From: DATMNR01 sp963702765
GTDB lineage: Bacteria; Chloroflexota; Ktedonobacteria; Ktedonobacterales; Ktedonobacteraceae
DNA length: 64,000 bases
Direction: 5' to 3'
Assembly: GCA_963702765.1 (NCBI GenBank)
Contig: CAVPEB010000042.1
Location: 62,001 to 126,000, forward strand
The position numbers were made by a program, and so were the translations under genes. Positions within the stretch are counted from its first letter, which is position 1. Every line of letters begins with the position of its first letter. Shown piece after piece: positions 1-9,748 of this stretch. The notes beneath the pieces are model-generated. The model saw nothing but the letters and a program-made list of their open reading frames with translations, was not told the origin of the DNA and ran no database searches.

Positions 1-22
1 CATACGATCATTGGAAACAACG

Positions 23-586
23 TTACTTCGTTGCCGCACGGACCGCCTGTTTTTCATGATGAGGAGCCTTTTCGGCTACCCCCATGCCATGCATTGCGAT
101 GGACTCGGCAGAATCCATGGCCCTCTCGTAAAAGCGGAACGGGGAGGGGAAGAAGCCCCTATAGGCATCCCACGTCCCACGTGCGAGCACACCGAACGCC
201 TCCCGCTGCTTGTGAGACTGCTCGGTGAGGGTGTGCATCAGTGTGCGCGTGCCCTCTACGTGACTTCTGAGCACCTCGGTTCCATTCTCGAGAACGCCCT
301 GGACAAACTGGACATTGCGCTCCTGAGCCGCTACCATACTCTCAGTCACCGACTGGAAGAGCGGCTGGCCCTTTTCAGTCTCTCCCATGAGCGTCTCCAT
401 CACGGTGCGAGTGCCCTCTGCATGGCTCTTGAACAGCTCTACCTCATCTTCAAAGACGCTCTGAGCAAATTTCCAATTTCGCTCTTGAGCCGCAACAGCG
501 CTCTCGGCAATCACCCGGTTCGCTTCGCGTACTGACTCGCTCAGTTCCTCAGTTGCCTCGCTGACTGTATCCTCATACTTTACCAT
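23..586 (-). CDS. Phasin-like coiled-coil protein with internal duplication
   Basis: The 187-residue protein is almost entirely helical and charged, has no signal peptide or membrane segment, and carries two tandem copies of a roughly 55-residue unit. Each copy begins VAAQERN and contains an EGTRT motif (about residues 31-85 and 86-140). Small amphipathic helical proteins of this kind coat polyhydroxyalkanoate (PHA) granules as phasins. The start is the ATG preceded by GGGAGATAAGATC. It lies 109 bp downstream of a PadR regulator resembling PhaQ, the repressor of phasin genes in Bacillus megaterium, which supports a granule-associated role. The function is inferred from architecture and neighbour, not from a recognised signature; a generic coiled-coil stress protein is the alternative. 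Confidence 0.6.
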   Translation of the reverse strand: MVKYEDTVSEATEELSESVREANRVIAESAVAAQERNWKFAQSVFEDEVELFKSHAEGTRTVMETLMGETEKGQPLFQSVTESMVAAQERNVQFVQGVLENGTEVLRSHVEGTRTLMHTLTEQSHKQREAFGVLARGTWDAYRGFFPSPFRFYERAMDSAESIAMHGMGVAEKAPHHEKQAVRAATK

Positions 587-695
587 GATCTTATCTCCCT
601 TTCATGCGTGCAGTTGCCTGCACAACTCTCTTACAATCAGTTCTCATCATTCCCGACCTGATCAACAAGCCAGGACTCGCCAGCCTGGATCTGGT

Positions 696-1121
696 TCACA
701 ACGCTTCAGATGCTTCTTCCTCCCTGGTTACAGCTGATCCTTTTTCCCTCGGAGTAAGTTGACCGGTGTAGAGCCGGAAGAACGTATCCATCAACCTCTG
801 ATATTGATCCAGAGACTGCGCCCGATAGTGGAGATACGATTCTCCTGCATCCGTGATGGAGTAGATACGGCGGGCGGGTCCACCCTCAGAGGTATCCCAA
901 CTGGAACTCACCATGCCATCTTTTTCCATCTGTCGTAACGTGCGGTAAAACGTGCCTGGGTTCATGGCAGCTACACCGAAGGTTGACATTTTCTCCATCA
1001 ATTCATAGCCGTAGGAATTCCATTGTCGCAACATCAGAAGAAGGATAGGCACTAACCAGTTCTTTGACCAGGCTTTGTTCACCGAGTTGTATCTTCCGTT
1101 GTCTCTGTTTTCCTCTGTCAT
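696..1121 (-). CDS. PadR-family regulator, PhaQ-like
   Basis: A 141-residue PadR-type winged-helix repressor. The N-terminal half has the family's LLLLR-W-SYGYELMEK helix and the recognition-helix/wing pattern PGTFYRTLRQMEKDGMV, then SEGGPARRIYSIT. These phrases match, from memory, PHB-responsive PadR repressors (PhaQ) better than generic PadR proteins. PhaQ-type proteins bind polyhydroxybutyrate and release the phasin promoter. The C-terminal 40 residues form the dimerising helix. The gene lies directly upstream of the phasin-like gene on the same strand, so it probably controls its own operon. The start ATG has AGGTAGG upstream. Confidence 0.75.
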   Translation of the reverse strand: MTEENRDNGRYNSVNKAWSKNWLVPILLLMLRQWNSYGYELMEKMSTFGVAAMNPGTFYRTLRQMEKDGMVSSSWDTSEGGPARRIYSITDAGESYLHYRAQSLDQYQRLMDTFFRLYTGQLTPREKGSAVTREEEASEAL

Positions 1122-1187
1122 ATCGCACCTACCTGCATGTCGCTACGTTTTACATCCCTTCAGATGAGTAATTCAGCATCTATATGC

Positions 1188-1216
1188 ATTTTACACTTAT
1201 ATGCAGAGTGTGTCAA
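1188..1216 (-). promoter_or_regulatory. Sigma-70 promoter of the padR/phasin pair with direct repeats
   Basis: Read on the minus strand, a perfect TTGACA (1211-1216) is followed after exactly 17 nt by TAAAAT (1188-1193). The leader to the padR-like start is about 60 nt. Two copies of TGCATATA (minus strand, about 1182-1189 and 1197-1204) sit in the spacer and over the -10, a plausible operator for an autoregulating PadR protein. Confidence 0.6.
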
Positions 1217-2017
1217 GGCATTTTGCATGTTTCTGCTCACAATGCTATCACAGTCAATGGAGTAGATGGAGGCAGGACTCGCATCATGGTCGCAGCAGGG
1301 CAACATCTGAAGCGCCTGTTTCAAAAGCGTGGCTGGAGACGGCGTCCATGTCCAGCAGAAGCCGTTTATTCCTTCTTTTTTGCTACGTTTTGGTGGTGTA
1401 CGTATCTTTTTTCGGAGTAGCGGCCTTTTTCCTCGCCGATGAGCTCAGATTACTCATCATTGATGAAAGAATACCATTTCACTTTCCTGATGAGCTTTGA
1501 AAGAGCATTTTTCAACACGCTGAGTCCTTTTGAGAGGAGCACAGATACCACAACTGCATACCTCTCGCGGTATTCCTCGATAGATGATCGAGGTGAGAGA
1601 GTAGCTTCACATGGTATTCAAGATCGACGTGCTCACCGACAAGCAGGCCCTCTGTAAGCGAGAAAGAGATGCTGTGGCTGCTGTTCTATCAGGAGTACAT
1701 GACTTCGAGATACCCCACTTCTCCTAAAATTGTGTGGTGCAAACCTGTCCTTGACAGGAAATTTGAATTCTAACGCAACAATCGTATAAGCTCTAGCATA
1801 TCGTAATGATGATCGTAAAATGACTGGCTTGATCAGAGCTTTGGCATTTCTGAATGGTACCTCGTGTGCTTTCGACTCACGGAAGGTGCGTTAGAACCCA
1901 AAAGTGACAGCAATTCGTAGCGAACAAAAGCGGACACCAAAGCAGCTCTTTGAGCACAAAATGAACCTTTATGAACACCAGCAAACAGGCCGAACCAATT
2001 CCGTCCCTTGGCACCGC
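1217..2017. other. Intergenic region with no supported gene
   Basis: About 800 bases without a convincing gene. The open frames here (longest 99 codons) have no ribosome-binding sites, no recognisable domains and a composition unlike neighbouring proteins. I see no RNA gene or strong hairpin. Confidence 0.5.
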
Positions 2018-2392
2018 TCACCCCATATACGGTTCCAGTATATCGATCACATCATCTACCTCAAACGGCTTTTGCAAAATTGCATCTACCTCGAGTGTAG
2101 CAGCCTCTTCGAGGTTGTCCATGGCGGACATCAAAATGATTTTATGACGCTCTCTCAAATGCGGATCAGCTTCAATCAACGTGCATAGTTCCCTGCCACT
2201 CATGACAGGCATCATGATATCGAGAAAAACGAGATACTCTTCACCATTGCGTAAGAATTGCAATGCTTCAGAACCATTGCGCGCGACTGAGATCGTATAT
2301 CCCTCGAATTCCAGAATATCTGCCATCATGTCACGGATGACTGGATCATCATCTACTACCAATATTTTGCGAGTCTGATTATTCTGATTCAT
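2018..2392 (-). CDS. Single-domain response regulator (CheY-like)
   Basis: A 124-residue stand-alone receiver domain. The acidic pocket is DDD at residues 14-16, the phospho-acceptor Asp lies in FLDIMMP (about residue 57), the conserved Ser is in ILMSAM, and the Lys is in LQKPF. There is no output domain, so it must signal by protein contact or in a phosphorelay. It overlaps the 3' end of the upstream histidine kinase by 14 nt, indicating translational coupling and a cognate pair. Confidence 0.9.
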   Translation of the reverse strand: MNQNNQTRKILVVDDDPVIRDMMADILEFEGYTISVARNGSEALQFLRNGEEYLVFLDIMMPVMSGRELCTLIEADPHLRERHKIILMSAMDNLEEAATLEVDAILQKPFEVDDVIDILEPYMG

Positions 2393-5031
2393 CGTCTACA
2401 CTCTTTTCAACAGGTGGCTCAATGCAGGGAAGATAGAAACTGAAGACCGACCCCTCGCCAGGAATGCTTTGCTCAAGCCAGAGCCTGCCACCCATGGCCT
2501 CGATATAGCGGCGGCAAATGTAGAGACCCAGGCCTGATCCGCGTATCGGTGTTGTCAAAGAGCGAGAGGCACGGACAAACTTTTCAAAGATTTTCTGCTG
2601 GTCATCGGGGGAGATGCCCTCCCCTTCATCACACACACGCACCAGCGCTACAGGGAGATCAAATCCCTCGGCAATTTGAGCGTAATCGACCTGGTCTTCT
2701 GGTAACTGCGAAAGTGTAGTAGCGCTGCCGGTAACGATGATTCGACCTTGAGGTGGAGAATATTTGGCAGCGTTATCCAGCAGGTTGGTCATCACCTGCC
2801 GCAAACGCATCGCATCGCAGCGCACCCAGATATCGTTTGCTATCTGCAATGTGATCTTCTGCTCAATATTGATACTGAGCATCGTTGACGCTACTTCGGC
2901 GGCCGTGAGTAATTGCACAGGGCCAAGTTGTAGTTCCAACTTTTTGTCGAGCGCTCCCATTTTGGCTGCCTCGGTCATATTTGACACCAGGTCGCTGAGT
3001 TGCTGAGTAGCGCTTCCAATTTTTGTAGCAAAACGCAAGATTTGTTGAGGCGAAATACGCCCGCTCTGTCGCTTCAACAACGATGAGTAGCCGCTAATGG
3101 CGCTCAATGGTGTACGCAATTCATGTGAGGCAGTCACAATAAATTCGTCCTTCAGTTTATCCATACGCTGCAACTCGGCATTTGCTTCCTGGATCTGCTC
3201 GAAAAGCTGAGCGTTACGGATAGCACTGGCAGCCTGTCCGGAGATAGCCAGCAGCGCACCCAACTCTTCAGGACGGAATGTGCGATTCGAATGAGGCGTA
3301 TGTATTGCCAGGATGCCTACGATCTCCATCTGATAGCGCACAGGGATCATCAACATCTTTTGAATATGCGTTTCGCGCAGGAAAATCACGCCACCTTCTG
3401 TGCTTGCTTGCGCAAGTTCCTCGACCATTGTTGAATCCATATAGAAGAACGTCTCGTCTTCTACAAGGCGTTCAAGGATTGAACCCTTTGAATGGAAGGC
3501 GAATCATTTCAATCAGGTCATTGTGTTTCTCATCTTTATTGACGCCCTGATTGACATCTCTCCACTTGCCAGTTGTGTCGTAGATGGCCTGAGCGACCAG
3601 TTCTTGATTATCTGCCGAAAGTTGAAAAAAGGTACACATCTCAGCTTGAACCAGATTCGCAACGGTCTCGACAAATTTTTGTAGCAGTTCAGAGACATGC
3701 AAAACGGTACTGATGACCTGCAATGCGCTATACATTGCGGCCAATGATTCTTCACGCTGTTTCGCTTTCGTTAGTGACTGGCGCGAACGATCATACAGTT
3801 TGGCATTCTCGATACTGACCGTAATGATTTGTACCATTGTTTCAAGAATCAGTATTTCCTCTGGACTGTATGCATCTGTACGCGAGCTTGTAAGACAAAG
3901 CGAGCCAACGACCCGGGTAAACATTTTCATGGGAAGCAATAAAAATGTCTCGGCTCTACTCTGATCACCCCAGGTGCCTTTTAACAACTCCTCGTACTTG
4001 CTGTAATTTTCAGGCTCCTGACTATCTAAAGTTAGTAACAGCGTGCGTTTTTCTTCCTGGGTGACCTTCCACCAGACCGGACGGCTATCAGGTGTATCTA
4101 TGACGGGCTGTTCTAATAAAAGATCATTGCGCTTTCCATTATCGATTGCAAATACGTCATATATTTTTTTGGTATCGCGATCAAAGAAGGTCAGAAGCAT
4201 CGAGGAGACATCGACCACGTTTCTCACAAACTGGTAAACATCCTCGACCAGCTTAGATAGCTGAACAGCAGCAGGAAAAGCTGTGCTAATTTGCTGAAGA
4301 CCCTGCATATGGCCCATTGTACGCCGGTGCAGGTGTCGTAACTGGTCATTCAGAATAAAAAGAGCTATACGTTCGCTGAATTGTTGTGCTTCTGAGCGAT
4401 GTTTTTGTTGAAAAGCGATGGCAAAATTCGTCTGGTAGAGCAGGACAACGCCAAGAACTTTCGTGGGTTGCCTTCGGTTATGCGCTTCAAAAGCATGTTC
4501 TGGTATCTGGATTGGCGCACAAAGATACCAGGCGGGCGTGATATCCTGCAAAATTGATGCCTGTTCGGTTGATTGAAAGGAGACAAGATAGTCTTCATGT
4601 CTGATGATCAGCGGCTCATTTTTGCGCCATGTATACCCGATCAAGTCCTGTCCAAGGGAATACGTGGCGCCAACTGGAAAAAGAGGGCTTTTTTCAACTG
4701 ATACGAATGAATCTGAATCGAGTGATTGGGCATTGAGTTTCATTCTGGCGAGCGTTGACGAGGAAGGGTTAGATAAATCAACTGTTACACGACGCCTGAA
4801 AGAAGCAGTATCACCGGCAGAGCTATTTCCCGCCAGTGCTGGAACTGTGCTGCGCAGGCGTAGGTGCAAGCGTATGTTCATCAGGCCGACACTCTCATCG
4901 TAGAGTGCCATACAGCCACCTGTGGCCCCGAACTGCTTGATCATCTCCTGTAGAAGTTTTTTGAGCAGTGGAAGTGGATATTGCTCGTCGATCGTAAGTG
5001 GTTCTTGCTCTCCCCATGTAGCAGTTGACAT
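2379..5031 (-). CDS. Soluble GAF-GAF-GAF sensor histidine kinase, split by a +1 frameshift
   Basis: The upstream frame (5031 to 3472) encodes two GAF domains and the start of a third. The downstream frame, open from about 3479, continues that third GAF domain (ILERLVEDETFF...), then HisKA with SHELRTPLS, then a HATPase domain with DNAAKYSPP and GSGLGLYICR. The frames differ by one base, and the join near 3475-3482 lies at AAA GGG TTC AAT CCT TGA. The intact product would be about 880 residues, with no membrane segment, so it is a cytoplasmic sensor. I chose ATG 5031 because GAGGAG lies 11 nt upstream; an in-frame GTG at 5091 lacks such a site. It is coupled to the receiver gene downstream. 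The break is an indel, a sequencing error or, less likely, programmed frameshifting. Confidence 0.8.
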
Positions 5032-5197
5032 CCGATTTGTTGCTCCTCGAAATAGCTGGTGGAAAGCACCAGAACGCACAGAAAGTACCACGAGAATAGA
5101 AATGTGTCATCTATCTATGAATATACAGAGTAGCATATCATAGGCATGTATTGTATTCAACCGTTGGATCAGGTGAAATTTGCACCTGTGCATCAAT

Positions 5198-5227
5198 TTG
5201 ACAACCTCTCCTTTCCAGGGCTATCAT
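5198..5227 (+). promoter_or_regulatory. Candidate promoter for the M16 peptidase gene
   Basis: TTGACA at 5198-5203 and TATCAT at 5222-5227 are separated by 18 nt, 50 bases upstream of the peptidase start, in the divergent gap between the histidine kinase and the peptidase. Confidence 0.45.
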
Positions 5228-5276
5228 GCTATAAAGAAATGCAATCACTTACCCTTTTACATAGAAGGAGTGCCCT

Positions 5277-6551
5277 ATGGCAGAATCCCCAACGACCAAC
5301 GAAACGGTGTTTTATGATCAACGTCTATCCAATGGGCTGCAAATAGTAGGCCAGCCTATGCCCGATTTTGAATCGGCAGCTGTCTCATTTTACGTGCGAA
5401 CTGGTTCGCGTGACGAGCCTGATCTCAGTATTGCAGGTGTCTCCCACTTTCTGGAGCACATGGTTTTTAAGGGCACAAAAACGCTTGACTGGCAAGAGAT
5501 AACGCTCGAATTTAATAAGATCGGGGCTGAGATCAATGCCTTCACCTCTCATGAATCAACCGTGTATTATGCTCGTGTTTTAGGTGAATATCTGGAACGT
5601 GCCGTCGAATTGCTGAGCGATATGATGTATCCCCGCCTTGTTGAGAGTGATTTCGAGACGGAAAAAGAAGTCATTATCAATGAAATTGCGCGTTCTGAAG
5701 ACCAGCCTTATAACCTGGCTTTCCGGCGTATGATGCAAACGTATTTTGGCAACCATCCCCTGGGCCATGATGTGCTTGGATCACGAGAAAGCATCCACAA
5801 TATGCATATTGAACAGATGCGAGACTATTGGAAACGTCGCTATTCTGCGAACAATATGATTTTAGCCATTGCGGGCAACTTCGATTGGGAGCATGTTGTT
5901 GGTCTGGCTAAAAAACATTGCGCAAACTGGCATACAGGTGAAAGTGGGCGCCAGGTTGTATCGTATGAGCCTGCACAACCTATTAATGACATCATTGTGG
6001 ATGAGAACCTCAAACAGCAAATCATGATTCTTGCTATGCCATCCGTGGACTTGAACGATCCTGACTATTATGCAGCTAACCTTGGTGGCAGTATACTGGG
6101 CGATAGTGACGGCTCTCGCCTCTACTGGAATATCTATCAAAAAGGTCTCGCGGAATCAGCCAGCGCTGGTATTTGGAGTATGGAAGGTACCGGCATCATG
6201 ATAATGGAGGCAAACTCGACACCGGAAGAGGCGCCACATGTACTTAAATTGCTACGTGCCGAGCTGGATAGCCTGTTGGCAGATGGGGTTTACGAGGATG
6301 AACTGCGCCGTGCCAAGGATAAATGGATTAGCAGTATGGTTTTGAGTAGCGAGTCAACCTTTGCCCGCATGCGCTCAATTGCTAATGACTGGGTAACTGA
6401 AGGTCGCCTGCTGACCATAGATGAAGAGGTCGAGCGTATTGAGAAGGTCACGGCTGAAGATGTTATGCGTTCCCTGCGCCGCTTCCCTATGCGCGACAAG
6501 CAGGTTCTTACCGCATTAGGCCCGTTGAGCGAAAAGGAATTGCTCGCCTGA
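5277..6551 (+). CDS. M16-family zinc metallopeptidase
   Basis: A 424-residue pitrilysin/processing-peptidase-type protein. The inverted zinc motif HxxEH is H57-FL-E60-H61, and the third ligand Glu is E136 (EVIINE), at the usual 75-residue distance. The protein has the normal two-domain length of about 420 residues for the small bacterial M16B peptidases, with the substrate-binding C-terminal half present. There is no signal peptide, so it is presumably cytoplasmic. The start ATG has AGAAGGAG at good spacing. In many bacteria homologues (YmxG type) cluster with pnp or dut; here the gene stands alone, convergent with a membrane protein gene. Confidence 0.93.
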   Translation: MAESPTTNETVFYDQRLSNGLQIVGQPMPDFESAAVSFYVRTGSRDEPDLSIAGVSHFLEHMVFKGTKTLDWQEITLEFNKIGAEINAFTSHESTVYYARVLGEYLERAVELLSDMMYPRLVESDFETEKEVIINEIARSEDQPYNLAFRRMMQTYFGNHPLGHDVLGSRESIHNMHIEQMRDYWKRRYSANNMILAIAGNFDWEHVVGLAKKHCANWHTGESGRQVVSYEPAQPINDIIVDENLKQQIMILAMPSVDLNDPDYYAANLGGSILGDSDGSRLYWNIYQKGLAESASAGIWSMEGTGIMIMEANSTPEEAPHVLKLLRAELDSLLADGVYEDELRRAKDKWISSMVLSSESTFARMRSIANDWVTEGRLLTIDEEVERIEKVTAEDVMRSLRRFPMRDKQVLTALGPLSEKELLA

Positions 6552-6563
6552 ACGTAGTAAGTG

Positions 6564-7343
6564 TCAGCTTTTCTCATCCTTTTCACCTGTATCTTCAGTG
6601 ACTGCGCGTAAAACACGCGCAACTTGAGGCGCCTGGTTATCGCTGGTATTTCTCTTTTTGTCTGCTAGTGGCTCTAATACTCCAGTAGACACAGGGCGTG
6701 GTATTGGTGGCATAACAGGCGCATCGGGCGCAATCCCCACTTTAAGATCTACAAAGCGTCGAAACCCGGGCGAGTAGTAACCTCGTTCTCCATGCCAGAG
6801 ATACCGTAGACGTGTATCGCTCAGTTCTTTACCCATGTAATCTTCCCATGCATCCCAAATATCACCCGGCATGCCTCCTTTTTGTGCCTGTGTCCAGATA
6901 TGTTCAAAGAAATCGAGCATGGCTGTCCCAAGCCATCGCACTCGCTCGCGCAATTCTGGATCGATGGCTTGCAGTGACCCGCTAATATCAGTACTTTCTT
7001 TGCTTTTCTCAGTCCCCTGGGGCATAGGACTCATTAAGATTCGACTTGCTTCCGGGTACGTCATCATTAATTCGCCGATGTGCGCTTCAGCATCATAAAG
7101 GTTCTGGTAGGTGGAGCTATAAATGGTATCGATGAAGACACGGGTCTGAGTCGTCATTTCCTTACTTTGGTCCACGAGGGCAGTTGTTTGCAAGCGCATC
7201 GCACGTGTTTGCACTGCCAGCAAGTAAATAGTCACTGGCAATACCAGTACCTGCAAGCAATTAACGACTAACCCTATAATTGCGAGAACTTCATCAAATG
7301 AGAGTGCGCCAATGATAAGGACCATATGGGCAATCATAATCAA
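6564..7343 (-). CDS. Membrane-anchored protein of unknown function
   Basis: A 259-residue protein with one or two hydrophobic segments in the first 50 residues (FDEVLAIIGLVVNCLQVLVL and the following LAVQ region). A soluble domain of about 170 residues, rich in Trp, Tyr and charged residues, and a low-complexity polar tail follow. The segment after the membrane anchor has a coiled-coil flavour (TRAMRLQTTALVDQSKEM). The overall plan resembles small bacterial membrane proteins in which a short anchor carries a helical cytoplasmic domain, but I recognise no family. It is convergent with the M16 peptidase, with 12 bp between stop codons. Confidence 0.7.
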   Translation of the reverse strand: MIMIAHMVLIIGALSFDEVLAIIGLVVNCLQVLVLPVTIYLLAVQTRAMRLQTTALVDQSKEMTTQTRVFIDTIYSSTYQNLYDAEAHIGELMMTYPEASRILMSPMPQGTEKSKESTDISGSLQAIDPELRERVRWLGTAMLDFFEHIWTQAQKGGMPGDIWDAWEDYMGKELSDTRLRYLWHGERGYYSPGFRRFVDLKVGIAPDAPVMPPIPRPVSTGVLEPLADKKRNTSDNQAPQVARVLRAVTEDTGEKDEKS

Positions 7344-7549
7344 AAAACCTTTGAATGCTGGATTTCGTCAGGTAGTCTGGCTGAGCATCTGCTCATAGCT
7401 AGAAGGTCTATGATTCTGCACGTTTTGAATGTTTCATTCGCGCCAGGAATGTGTTTTTTGAAGTATAGCATATCTTCCTCTGCGATTTATGCTCATGCAA
7501 GCGTTCTTTCAAGCAGACGGAAATATCCTTTCTTCTTAAGGAGGTTACT

Positions 7550-9364
7550 GTGCGAAAAAAAGTGATCGTATTTTTAGTCTTTTTAGTAGTTTTCATTTGT
7601 GCCAGTTTTGTTTTCCCCGGTCCTTTTCTCCATTCTGCAAGCGCAGAGGCAATGCTGCAACCAGAAAGCGTTGGCGGTGTTCCCCCATTGTTGAGTGTGA
7701 GCAAGTTGCAAAGCAGGGACGTCAAGAACCAGACTTTGCACATGAGTATTGGCCTTGCGCTACGCAATCAGGACCAGCTTAGCGCGTTGTTACAGAGCTT
7801 GTATAATCCCTCTTCTCCTAACTATCACCAGTATTTGACACAAGACGAGTTTGCTCAGCGTTTTGGTCCAACGGATGTGCAACGACAGGCAGTCATCGAC
7901 TATTTGACCCGACAAGGATTTTCCGTCACGCAGGTTTACCCTGACCTTGTCGATTTCAGTGGCTCGATGTCAAAAGCAGAGCGGGTCTTTGGGATATCAA
8001 TTAATGATTACCTGGCACCCGATGGGCGCGTTTTTTATTCCAACTCTACTGCGCCTACCCTCCCAGCTTATCTGGCTTCATTTATCACTTCGGTCAGCGG
8101 GCTGGATAATGCAAATCGTTTCTCTCATCCACCTATTCTGGGGCAAAAAGCTCCTGCACTCAATCCGCATGCTGCTACTAATTGCCCGGCAGCCGGGCAA
8201 AGCGGGGGCAGCCAGGTAGCCTATATTCCAAGTCAATTCGCCAAAGCCTATAACTATGATGGTTTACATAGTTCTGGCTTGCAGGGTCAGGGTCAGACTG
8301 TTGGCGTCTTTGAATTGGATGGCTATTCATTGAGTGATGTTCAGACCTACTCACAATGCTTTGGGGGCGGAAGCGTTCCCATTCAAAACGTCGTCCTCGA
8401 TGGTTTTAATGGACAACCGGGCGCGGGCGCAATTGAAGTTGAACTTGACATGGAAGTCATCTTGAGCCAGGCACCCAATCTGGCAAAATTGATTGTCTAC
8501 GAGGCGCCAAATACAACTCAGGGTTACAACGACGAATTTGCGCGTATTGTCCAGGATCGTACACCTGTCATCAGTGTCAGTTGGGGCGATTGCGAAAAGA
8601 ATATGGGTCAGCAAGAAGTGAACCAGGAAAATCAATACTTCCAGCAAGCCGCAGCCCAGGGTCAGACGATTCTTGTTGCCGCAGGTGATAGCGGCAGTTC
8701 TAGCTGCTTCCAGTTGCAGGGTGGAAGTTATGATACTTCGCTTAATGCTGATGATCCTGCTGCACAGCCATATGTCACCGGTGTGGGTGGTACGAACCTC
8801 ACACTCAAAAGCGATAATAGCTACCAATCAGAGACTGTATGGAATGGTGGAATATTAGGTGGCGCTGGTGGCGGTGGCCTCAGTCAATTCTGGAAACAAC
8901 CCTCCTGGCAGACCGGCCCAGGTGTTCAGAACCAGTATTCAAATGGCATGCGCGAGACTCCAGATGTTTCGCTCGATGCCGATCCAGCTACTGGCTATCC
9001 GGTCTATTGTACGGCAGGCTCGAATTGTACTGGGAGTGGTGGTATCACTGGCGGTTCAAGTGGTTGGTTGACGGTAGGGGGAACTTCTGCGGCAGCGCCA
9101 ATGTGGGCTGCTATGATTGCTCTTGCTAATCAACAGGCTGCAAAAGCCGGTAAAAATACCCTGGGTTTCCTTAACCCGGCGCTGTACAAGATTGGTAGTG
9201 GTTCCGGCTACAGTAAAGATTTCCATGATATTACGGCTTCTGGCAGCAACGACGAAGGCTTCAATGGCGGAGCCTATCCAGTTACTCAGAACTACGACAT
9301 GGCGACAGGCTGGGGTACTTTTAATGCCGCCAGCCTCGCAGCCGACCTGGTATCTATGAAATAA
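7550..9364 (+). CDS. Secreted S53 (sedolisin/kumamolisin-type) serine-carboxyl peptidase
   Basis: A 604-residue pre-pro-protease. Residues 1-32 are a signal peptide, and about 45-190 form the pro-kumamolisin activation domain (YHQYLTQDEFAQRF). The catalytic domain follows: E296-x3-D300, oxyanion Asp in AAGDSGSS, nucleophile S513 in GGTSAAAP. The C-terminal calcium site is marked by DIT and by DMATGWG. These enzymes are secreted as zymogens, self-activate at acidic pH and digest extracellular protein. The GTG start follows AAGGAGG by 5 nt. It is followed by a long palindrome and then by a second S53 gene at 11 kb. Confidence 0.95.
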   Translation: MRKKVIVFLVFLVVFICASFVFPGPFLHSASAEAMLQPESVGGVPPLLSVSKLQSRDVKNQTLHMSIGLALRNQDQLSALLQSLYNPSSPNYHQYLTQDEFAQRFGPTDVQRQAVIDYLTRQGFSVTQVYPDLVDFSGSMSKAERVFGISINDYLAPDGRVFYSNSTAPTLPAYLASFITSVSGLDNANRFSHPPILGQKAPALNPHAATNCPAAGQSGGSQVAYIPSQFAKAYNYDGLHSSGLQGQGQTVGVFELDGYSLSDVQTYSQCFGGGSVPIQNVVLDGFNGQPGAGAIEVELDMEVILSQAPNLAKLIVYEAPNTTQGYNDEFARIVQDRTPVISVSWGDCEKNMGQQEVNQENQYFQQAAAQGQTILVAAGDSGSSSCFQLQGGSYDTSLNADDPAAQPYVTGVGGTNLTLKSDNSYQSETVWNGGILGGAGGGGLSQFWKQPSWQTGPGVQNQYSNGMRETPDVSLDADPATGYPVYCTAGSNCTGSGGITGGSSGWLTVGGTSAAAPMWAAMIALANQQAAKAGKNTLGFLNPALYKIGSGSGYSKDFHDITASGSNDEGFNGGAYPVTQNYDMATGWGTFNAASLAADLVSMK

Positions 9365-9376
9365 GCATTTCGATTA

Positions 9377-9418
9377 TCAAAGAACACAGCAAACATCGAT
9401 GTTTGCTGTGTTCTTTGA
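9377..9418. terminator. 42-bp perfect palindrome downstream of the S53 peptidase gene
   Basis: The two 21-nt arms are exact reverse complements with no loop bases (centre ATCGAT). It starts 12 bp after the peptidase stop codon. No T-run follows on either strand, so it may act as an mRNA 3'-end stabiliser or a factor-assisted bidirectional terminator rather than a classical intrinsic terminator. Confidence 0.6.
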
Positions 9419-9748
9419 CCTCATTACTGAACCAAAGCCTCTTAATTGTGACTGGTTCGTCGTTAATTCACCCTATCTTGCGCCAATCGAAGTCTTTATA
9501 ACATGGTTAATTTTATCCAGCTACTCCTAAAAAGTATTGGCGAAAATCACAACTGTTAATCTGTACTATTCCCATGAAGTATGGTACACTCTTGATGAGT
9601 TTTACTTTATCATGAACCATCTCGAGAAGTTATTCATGAAATTCAAAGGTATCCCTTGTTACTTTTATCCTCACCTTATTCCCTTTGGAGAGGGTTTTGT
9701 CCCCACCTCAGTTCGGAGCACTGTAGTGACTCCAGAAAGGCTCTTCTC

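Noticed and set aside
11..535. 174-codon plus-strand frame opposite the phasin-like gene
   Set aside because: It is antisense to a well-supported gene, has no ribosome-binding site and is rich in His/Arg/Leu as expected of a shadow frame.
1184..1657. Short overlapping plus-strand frames in the 1.2-1.7 kb gap
   Set aside because: No initiation signals, no domains, and they overlap the padR promoter.
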